64,000 bases of DNA, from the NCBI RefSeq assembly GCF_003589925.1, contig NZ_CP032382.1:2790001-2854000 (forward strand). Reading direction: 5' to 3'. Shown piece after piece: positions 59,308-64,000 of this stretch; position 1 is the stretch's first letter; every line of letters begins with the position of its first letter. Position numbers and translations under genes: made by a program. The notes beneath the pieces were generated by a model that searched no databases, was not told where the DNA came from, and was given only the letters and a program-made list of their open reading frames with translations. Source of the stretch: Chryseolinea soli. GTDB lineage: Bacteria > Bacteroidota > Bacteroidia > Cytophagales > Cyclobacteriaceae.

Positions 59308-59619
59308 ATGGAAGAATCAACATCCTCAGACAAGCCCAAGCTTTACAAGCACTTTTTCTGGGAATTTAAGTATGAGGCAATTGATTGGCAGCGGCATTAT
59401 GCAACCGTAATAGAAAGAGTGATCGAACGCGGTATGGAGCCGGAGTGGGGAGAGATTATCCGTTTCTACGGAAAAGAAAAAGTTATTCAAACGTTAATAG
59501 AGGAGGTAAACTATCTTCCGAACGAAATCATTAAAAAAGTTTGCCGTTACTTTGACCTTAAGCCGAGACAGTTGAAATGTTATTTGAGAAAACAGTCGCT
59601 TCCACGACACTGGATTTGA
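59308..59619 (+). CDS. DUF6922-like small protein
   Basis: 103-residue soluble protein. The pattern FFWEFKYEAIDWQRHYATVI then ERGMEPEWGEIIRFYGKEKV and the C-terminal DLKPRQLKCYLRK resembles the DUF6922 family, from memory. Such genes often sit next to AbiEii-type nucleotidyltransferase toxins, as possible antitoxins or partner proteins. Here no such neighbour exists, so the gene is an orphan. Start at the ATG at 59308. Its function is unknown. Confidence 0.7.
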   Translation: MEESTSSDKPKLYKHFFWEFKYEAIDWQRHYATVIERVIERGMEPEWGEIIRFYGKEKVIQTLIEEVNYLPNEIIKKVCRYFDLKPRQLKCYLRKQSLPRHWI

Positions 59620-59626
59620 GATAGCA

Positions 59627-60181
59627 TTAGTCCTTCCAGTTCTTTCGTGTAGCATCCACCGTTCGCATGAGCAGAGATAATACCCTTTCTTTTCTCCAAT
59701 TTTTGTAGTTCAGCGTCAAATCGTTTATTAACTCATTGTAAGCTTTAGTCTTGTAATTATCCATCATCGTCTCTTCGCCTAAAATGGTAGCCAATCGAAT
59801 AAGTTTTTGACAACAAGGCTCGTCCTTTCGACAGCAACTGTATCTGGCCGAAAATTCCTGGGGATATTTTTTAACGTAGGTGAGCGCATATGATCCAATA
59901 ACTTCCGCCAAGGCCCCATCGGCGTGCATGGCAATTTTTTCAAACACGGGGAAGAAATAGTCTCTGGTTCCTTTGTGAGTTGAAAGTATGCTATCCATGC
60001 AAGCGAAGGTGATTTCGTCGTCCGAGGGTCTTAGGCTATCCCGAAGAAACAGGTAGCCAATCCTGCGCATATTCGCAATTTTGGCTGACTCAGGGTCGTA
60101 TTTTGATTTTGAAGGAGTTGCAGATTGTGCCATAGAACAACCCACTTCGAACAGGCAGAGAATAAAAATGGCGATTTTCAT
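59627..60181 (-). CDS. hypothetical secreted protein
   Basis: 184-residue protein not assigned to a family. An N-terminal hydrophobic segment (IAIFILCLFEVGCSMAQ) is a signal peptide; a Cys after VG could be a lipobox, but the -3 residue is Glu, so signal peptidase I cleavage after AQ is as likely. The mature protein has two cysteine pairs (YSCCRKDEPCCQK, about residues 115-128) that could form disulfides. Convergent with the DUF6922-like gene seven bases away and upstream of lpxD by a short spacer. Function unknown. Confidence 0.7.
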   Translation of the reverse strand: MKIAIFILCLFEVGCSMAQSATPSKSKYDPESAKIANMRRIGYLFLRDSLRPSDDEITFACMDSILSTHKGTRDYFFPVFEKIAMHADGALAEVIGSYALTYVKKYPQEFSARYSCCRKDEPCCQKLIRLATILGEETMMDNYKTKAYNELINDLTLNYKNWRKERVLSLLMRTVDATRKNWKD

Positions 60182-60207
60182 CTGAAAGGTGGTAACTCGA
60201 CTTTGTT

Positions 60208-61152
60208 CTATGGCAAATCCTTAATCTTCTTCTGCATCGCCAAAAACTCCGTCAACGGTCGTGCAGGCGAACCCGTCCACGTCTGACCCGGCGGAACATC
60301 TTTTGTAACGACGGCACCTACCCCAACCGTTGCACCATCGCCGATCTTAAGTTGTTGCAGGATGGAAGCCGATGGGGCCACCCAGGCTGCAGTCCCAATG
60401 GTGACGCTACCGCCCAACATGGCGTGAGCAATAACAAATGCGTTCTCACCAATATTAACATTGTGGGCCACGTGCACAAGGTTGTCGATCTTGGCGCCGT
60501 TTCCGATGATGGTGTTGCCCAGGGCGCCGCGGTCGATGCAGGTGTTGGCGCCGATCTCGACATCGTGGCCGATCCGGACGCCGCCGATGTGCGGGAATTT
60601 TTCCACGTTGTTGTTTTCATCGCGCGAATAGCCAAAGCCGTCGCTGCCGACCACCACGCCGGCGTGGAGGATGCAACGGTCGCCGACGGTGACGTTGTCG
60701 TAGATGAAGGCGTGGCCGTGAATGACGGTGTGGTCGCCGATGACGGCCTCGCCAATGTAGGTGAAGGGACCGATGTGACACGATTTCCCGATGACGGCCT
60801 TGGGGTGGACACTGGCCGTGGGATGGATGCCCGGCGCGGGACGTTTCGCCAGCAGGGCGTTGACCACTTTAGAGAAAATGCGCTTCGGTTCGTCGACCAG
60901 CACGAATACTTTGGCGGGCTTGGGTTCGGGCAGGTTGTTCCAGGTAGCTTCGTCGCAGACGATGAGTGGGGCGGCGGTGTTCACGATCATGTCCGTTGCC
61001 TTGGGGTGGCCGGGTTTGATCCAGGCGATGCTTTCGGCGTCGGCCTCGGGCGCGGGAAGGGCGCGGGTGACGTTGAGGGGCAACTCGCCTTGCTCGACGG
61101 TGAGCGATTCGCCGCGGAGGGCTTCCAGGATGTGATGGAGATCGTAGGGCAT
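60208..61152 (-). CDS. LpxD-like UDP-3-O-acyl-glucosamine N-acyltransferase
   Basis: 314-residue left-handed beta-helix acyltransferase. An N-terminal LpxD-type sugar-binding domain (about residues 1-100) is followed by hexapeptide repeats (for example [20 protein letters not shown]) and the LpxD block [20 protein letters not shown] then [20 protein letters not shown]. It fits LpxD, which adds the second acyl chain in lipid A synthesis, but is 20-30 residues shorter than usual and not clustered with lpxC or fabZ. It may be a second paralogue; a general LpxD-like acyltransferase is the safer call. Confidence 0.85.
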   Translation of the reverse strand: MPYDLHHILEALRGESLTVEQGELPLNVTRALPAPEADAESIAWIKPGHPKATDMIVNTAAPLIVCDEATWNNLPEPKPAKVFVLVDEPKRIFSKVVNALLAKRPAPGIHPTASVHPKAVIGKSCHIGPFTYIGEAVIGDHTVIHGHAFIYDNVTVGDRCILHAGVVVGSDGFGYSRDENNNVEKFPHIGGVRIGHDVEIGANTCIDRGALGNTIIGNGAKIDNLVHVAHNVNIGENAFVIAHAMLGGSVTIGTAAWVAPSASILQQLKIGDGATVGVGAVVTKDVPPGQTWTGSPARPLTEFLAMQKKIKDLP

Positions 61153-61270
61153 GTGCGCGCCGGTGTGATGAACGGCTTTGCGAAAATATGAATTTTTTGT
61201 GCGGCGTGATTTCGCACGATGTTTTTTGGCGCATTCGGCAGCACCCAGGCACGATGGGACCGGCCAGGGA

Positions 61271-61401
61271 TTGGAGTGGAAAGCCCGAAGCGCGGTGGGG
61301 ATGCGGAGGGTGATTTGTTGGTGGGGACACCAACAAATGGGTTTAATCGGGTATCGGAATGGAGGGATGAAGGGCGGGCGGACTTGGAACGGAAAGCCCG
61401 A
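61271..61401. repeat. pair of direct repeats, GGAAAGCCCGA type
   Basis: TTGGAGTGGAAAGCCCGA (61271-61288) and TTGGAACGGAAAGCCCGA (61384-61401) match in 16 of 18 positions, 113 bases apart. Similar AAAGCCCGACCCGA-type strings are familiar from intergenic regions of other Bacteroidota, from memory. Confidence 0.55.
61313..61338. repeat. inverted repeat TTGTTGGTG (copy 2)
   Basis: A perfect 11-bp inverted repeat ATTTGTTGGTG (61313-61323) / CACCAACAAAT (61328-61338) with a 4-base loop. The inner nine bases equal copy 1 at 15314-15336; loop sequences differ. Confidence 0.65.
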
Positions 61402-61464
61402 CCCGAGGTACGAGGGGGGCCGCCAAAACTTTTTTATCTTGCGGCATCTCCCCAGGCCAGGCGT

Positions 61465-62097
61465 CTACTTATAAACAATGCTGTAGAACAACAGCCACCC
61501 AAAAAACAACAACACGTAGGAGCATAGCACGATGACCCACACGTATTTTTTGCTTTTGCGGGCAAAGCTGTGGATGCCTTCCACCAACATGAACCAATAG
61601 ACGATCTCGAAAAGGTTGAGTGCCCGCAACGGGTATGCCCAGCGTTTGTCGATGGAATAGTAGTCGAACAGCGAGAGCAGGGACAATGGATAGAACGCGC
61701 TGACGTCGGAGTAGGAGGGGTCGGTTTCTACGAACATGAACCAGCCGATCTTGAGCACTTCGGGGATGAGGAAGATGAATTCCGCGCCGATGACCACACC
61801 CCAGCACTGGCTGTAGGTGACGCGGTAGCCGAACATGAAGCAGCCCACCCAGATGACGAACGCGATGACGGTGAACTTCCAGAGATAGACCAGGGGTATG
61901 GCAAAGAAGCGCAACCCGTTGATGATCCGCAGGATGGTGCCCTCGGGGCGGTCTTGCAGAAATTCGAATGCGGCGGTTTCGTTTTCGATAAAAGAGATCT
62001 TGACATAGAGTAGGGCCAGGGTGACCAGGCAAAGCAGCAAAAACAGTAATCTTTTGCTGGCACCAAAGAATGATTTAGTTTCGTGTTCCTGAGACAT
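61465..62097 (-). CDS. hypothetical membrane protein
   Basis: 210-residue integral membrane protein with about five predicted helices (LLFLLLCLVTLALLYVKISF; FTVIAFVIWVGCFMFGYRV; further segments up to VLLFFGWLLFYSIVY). I do not recognise the family. The N-terminus is short and polar, so the protein is probably inner membrane. Start at the ATG at 62097; the frame is open 21 codons further into the divergent TPR gene. Divergent from the TPR protein with 36 bases between starts. Confidence 0.75.
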   Translation of the reverse strand: MSQEHETKSFFGASKRLLFLLLCLVTLALLYVKISFIENETAAFEFLQDRPEGTILRIINGLRFFAIPLVYLWKFTVIAFVIWVGCFMFGYRVTYSQCWGVVIGAEFIFLIPEVLKIGWFMFVETDPSYSDVSAFYPLSLLSLFDYYSIDKRWAYPLRALNLFEIVYWFMLVEGIHSFARKSKKYVWVIVLCSYVLLFFGWLLFYSIVYK

Positions 62098-62133
62098 GGG
62101 TTTCTGCGTGGACAGGGGTTTAAGTGTAAGTTT

Positions 62134-63417
62134 ATGACGAACGTTTCTTCCATCCAACAAAAAAAGCGATCCGGTTTTGATCCTGTGCGTGGCGGGAGGC
62201 GTTTTGGGCGTCTGTTGCTGTCGCGGTGGCTTTGGTTTGGGATGGTGTTGCCGTTATGGGTCGCACAATTTGACGCACGGGCACAGATGATCACAAAAAA
62301 AGACACGACGATCATTCTCATTTCCGACCTGAACGTGCAATTGGAATGTTCGCAGGCCCTGAACGACCTCTATAACTTCAAATTTTCTGCCGCTGAGGCG
62401 CAATTCCAATACCTCAAAGCCAAGTATGCCTGGCATCCGCTGCCCTATTTTTTGATGGGCCTCATCGAGTGGTGGAAGATCATGCCCAACACGAAAGATC
62501 AGTCGCACGACGAAACGTTTCTGGCCTACATGGACAGCACCATTGCCGTGGGCGAAAACCTGTATGAGAACTACCCGGCCTATAAAACCGAGTCGTCGTT
62601 TTTCCTGGCGGCGGCCTATGGCTTTAAAGGAAGGCTCTATGCCGACGAGGAGCGCAAGGCCTGGCGCAAGGCTGCGGTAGTGGGCAAAAACGCCATTAAC
62701 TACCTGGAAGAGAGCAAGGAAAAGGAGGGCCTCAATCCCGAGTTGTTGTTTGGCGACGCCCTCTATAACTATTTCTCGGTGTGGGTGCCGGAGAACTACC
62801 CGGTGTTGAAGCCCGTGTTGTGGTTTTTTAAGAAAGGCGACAAGGCGCTGGGATTGAAACAATTGAAAGAGGTCTCGTACAACGCCTTCTACACCCGCAC
62901 GGAAGCCATGGTGTGGCTGATGCGCATTTTGAACAGCTACGAAAACGACCAGCCCCGGGCATTCCAGATCAGCGAATATTTATATCAGACGTATCCACGC
63001 AATCCCTACTTCCACCGTTACTATGCACGCATGCTCTATTACCAGGGACGGTTTGCCGAGGCGGACCCCGTGTGCAGGAGCATATTGAACAAGATCGACA
63101 GCGGGCAGGTGGGCTATGAAGCTACCAGCGGCCGTTATGCCGCTTTTTTTCTGGGCCAGATCAACGAAGCCCGCCGGAAGTTGGACGAAGCCAAAAAGTA
63201 CTATGAGCTTTGCATGCGCTATGCCGAGCAGATCGAAGCCACGGAGTCGGGCTATTATCTCTACTCGATGATCGCCTTGGGCGAGATCGCCGAGAAACAA
63301 GGCGACAAGGCCGGCGCCCGGAAGTGGTTCAAGGCGGTGGAAAAGAAAGCGGGACGAAAAGACGAAGCCTACAAAACTGCCCGACAGCGGTTGAAGAAAA
63401 TGGAGAAGGGCGATTGA
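62134..63417 (+). CDS. secreted TPR-repeat protein
   Basis: 427-residue protein with an unusually long basic N-terminus, a hydrophobic stretch (LWFGMVLPLWVAQF) and probable cleavage near ARAQ, so it is exported. The mature part is helical with several TPR-like units (YYARMLYYQGRFAEADPVC, then DEAKKYYELCMRYAEQIEA, then GEIAEKQGDKAGARKWFKAV). Probably a protein-interaction scaffold in the periplasm or outer membrane. Start at the ATG at 62134; a longer form from 62083 would overlap the divergent gene's start. Confidence 0.78.
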   Translation: MTNVSSIQQKKRSGFDPVRGGRRFGRLLLSRWLWFGMVLPLWVAQFDARAQMITKKDTTIILISDLNVQLECSQALNDLYNFKFSAAEAQFQYLKAKYAWHPLPYFLMGLIEWWKIMPNTKDQSHDETFLAYMDSTIAVGENLYENYPAYKTESSFFLAAAYGFKGRLYADEERKAWRKAAVVGKNAINYLEESKEKEGLNPELLFGDALYNYFSVWVPENYPVLKPVLWFFKKGDKALGLKQLKEVSYNAFYTRTEAMVWLMRILNSYENDQPRAFQISEYLYQTYPRNPYFHRYYARMLYYQGRFAEADPVCRSILNKIDSGQVGYEATSGRYAAFFLGQINEARRKLDEAKKYYELCMRYAEQIEATESGYYLYSMIALGEIAEKQGDKAGARKWFKAVEKKAGRKDEAYKTARQRLKKMEKGD

Positions 63418-63555
63418 GGACGACACCGGGTGATGTGACGAGATGTGCTACACACTGATATTGATGATACCCAACACGATGATATTTGATACCACCATGA
63501 CTGAAGCCAATGGCAACGATGCGGCGGTTGCTTTATCGTGGGTAAACGGTGATCT

Positions 63556-64000
63556 TTGATCGACTCAAAACGGAAGATCTTGGATTATCGCGATTTTGTT
63601 GTTTTTCCTATTGTCGTGGCCATCATTTATTTGGTTGCTTACACCCTTCGCCCGTCCGTTACAGACGAAGTGACACGCCGGTATTTTTTTCCGGCGCTGA
63701 CCGTGAAGATCGCGGGAGCGCTGATCGTTGGGCTGGTGTACCAATTCTACTACGGTGGTGGCGATACCTTTAACTATCACACCTATGGAAGCCGTTACGT
63801 TTGGGAGGCTTTTTGGGAATCGCCGATGACGGGGTTCAAACTCATTTTCAACAACGGCTACGACTATAACGGGGTGTATAAGTACGCTTCAAAAATTCCC
63901 TTCTTTCGCGATCCGCCTTCCTATAATATTGTCAAGATCGCGGCGATCTGCGACCTGTTCACCTTCTCTTGCTATTCGGCTACGGCCGCGTTGTTTGCTG
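63556..64000 (+). CDS. conserved membrane protein, 5' part
   Basis: Open frame running off the right end of the window, 148 codons visible. The only start is TTG at 63556, preceded by an in-frame TGA. The N-terminus (DYRDFVVFPIVVAIIYLVAY, then ALTVKIAGALIVGLVYQFYY) has two helices, then GGGDTFNYHTYGSRYVWEAF. The GGGDTFNY motif resembles large Bacteroidota membrane proteins of unknown function that lie near glycan genes. Identity beyond that cannot be told from this fragment. Confidence 0.7.
   Translation, partial: MIDSKRKILDYRDFVVFPIVVAIIYLVAYTLRPSVTDEVTRRYFFPALTVKIAGALIVGLVYQFYYGGGDTFNYHTYGSRYVWEAFWESPMTGFKLIFNNGYDYNGVYKYASKIPFFRDPPSYNIVKIAAICDLFTFSCYSATAALFA

Larger units (their letters stand above)
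61153..61464. other. repeat-bearing intergenic region
   Basis: 312 bases with no gene. It contains the inverted repeat TTGTTGGTG copy 2 (61313-61338) and two imperfect direct repeats of GGAAAGCCCGA type (61271-61288 and 61384-61401). Both kinds of element look like parts of dispersed intergenic repeats. Confidence 0.55.

Noticed and set aside
61153..61464. Several overlapping open frames on both strands
   Set aside because: All are Arg/Gly/Pro-rich products of a GC-rich repeat region; no consistent start or family.

Overview
The window looks like chromosomal DNA of a Bacteroidota bacterium, most likely of the order Cytophagales (Chryseolinea/Ohtaekwangia-like; this is an inference, no database was searched). 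Support comes from the type IX secretion genes porU and porV, a DUF3467 gene directly after rpoC, A-rich regions instead of Shine-Dalgarno sites before starts, and several exact matches to the Bacteroidota promoter pattern TTTG-N18..20-TAnnTTTG. There is no phage, transposase, CRISPR array, rRNA or tRNA that I can see. Nearly all of the window is coding, with genes on both strands.

Bases 1-10840 hold the transcription and translation core: the 3' part of rpoB, rpoC, a DUF3467 gene, then rpsL-rpsG-fusA-rpsJ. The block ends with a strong terminator after rpsJ, so rpsJ is cut off from the S10 ribosomal operon that normally follows. Bases 10841-18518 are a leftward molybdenum-hydroxylase cluster: 2Fe-2S subunit, Tat-exported Mo-binding subunit, cytochrome c, XdhC, a decayed TfoX-like gene, a PQQ dehydrogenase with a heme domain, and a MocA-like cytidylyltransferase. 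Bases 18835-25000 hold a DUF2141 protein, a leftward respiratory-assembly cluster (MOSC, HemJ, SCO1, cytochrome c, DinB), a Crp regulator, and two adjacent DJ-1/PfpI proteins, one secreted and one an AraC-type regulator. Bases 25361-29394 contain two tandem paralogous lipoproteins of unknown function, DoxX, another Crp regulator and a small lipoprotein.

Bases 29457-36683 form a leftward unit with an MBL hydrolase, pssA, porU, porV and a zinc-site-less M16 protein. Bases 36821-45615 hold an FAD oxidoreductase, a 1205-residue secreted beta-propeller/barrel protein, yicC, an arginase-fold protein and a MASE1 histidine kinase. Bases 45641-49823 are the methionine operon metY-metX-hom, read leftward from an exact promoter through a SAM-I riboswitch and then a 46-codon leader ORF that ends in eight cysteines within ten codons. 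This promoter-riboswitch-polycysteine leader arrangement is the most interesting thing in the window: it suggests that methionine synthesis is controlled by both SAM and cysteine supply.

The rest holds a DinB protein, a HigBA toxin-antitoxin pair with a palindromic operator, fabG and lpdA, an acyltransferase, a DUF2723 membrane protein, a DegT aminotransferase, a DUF6922 protein, an LpxD-like acyltransferase, a TPR protein and a membrane protein cut by the window end. Several intergenic hairpin and direct repeats are described separately.
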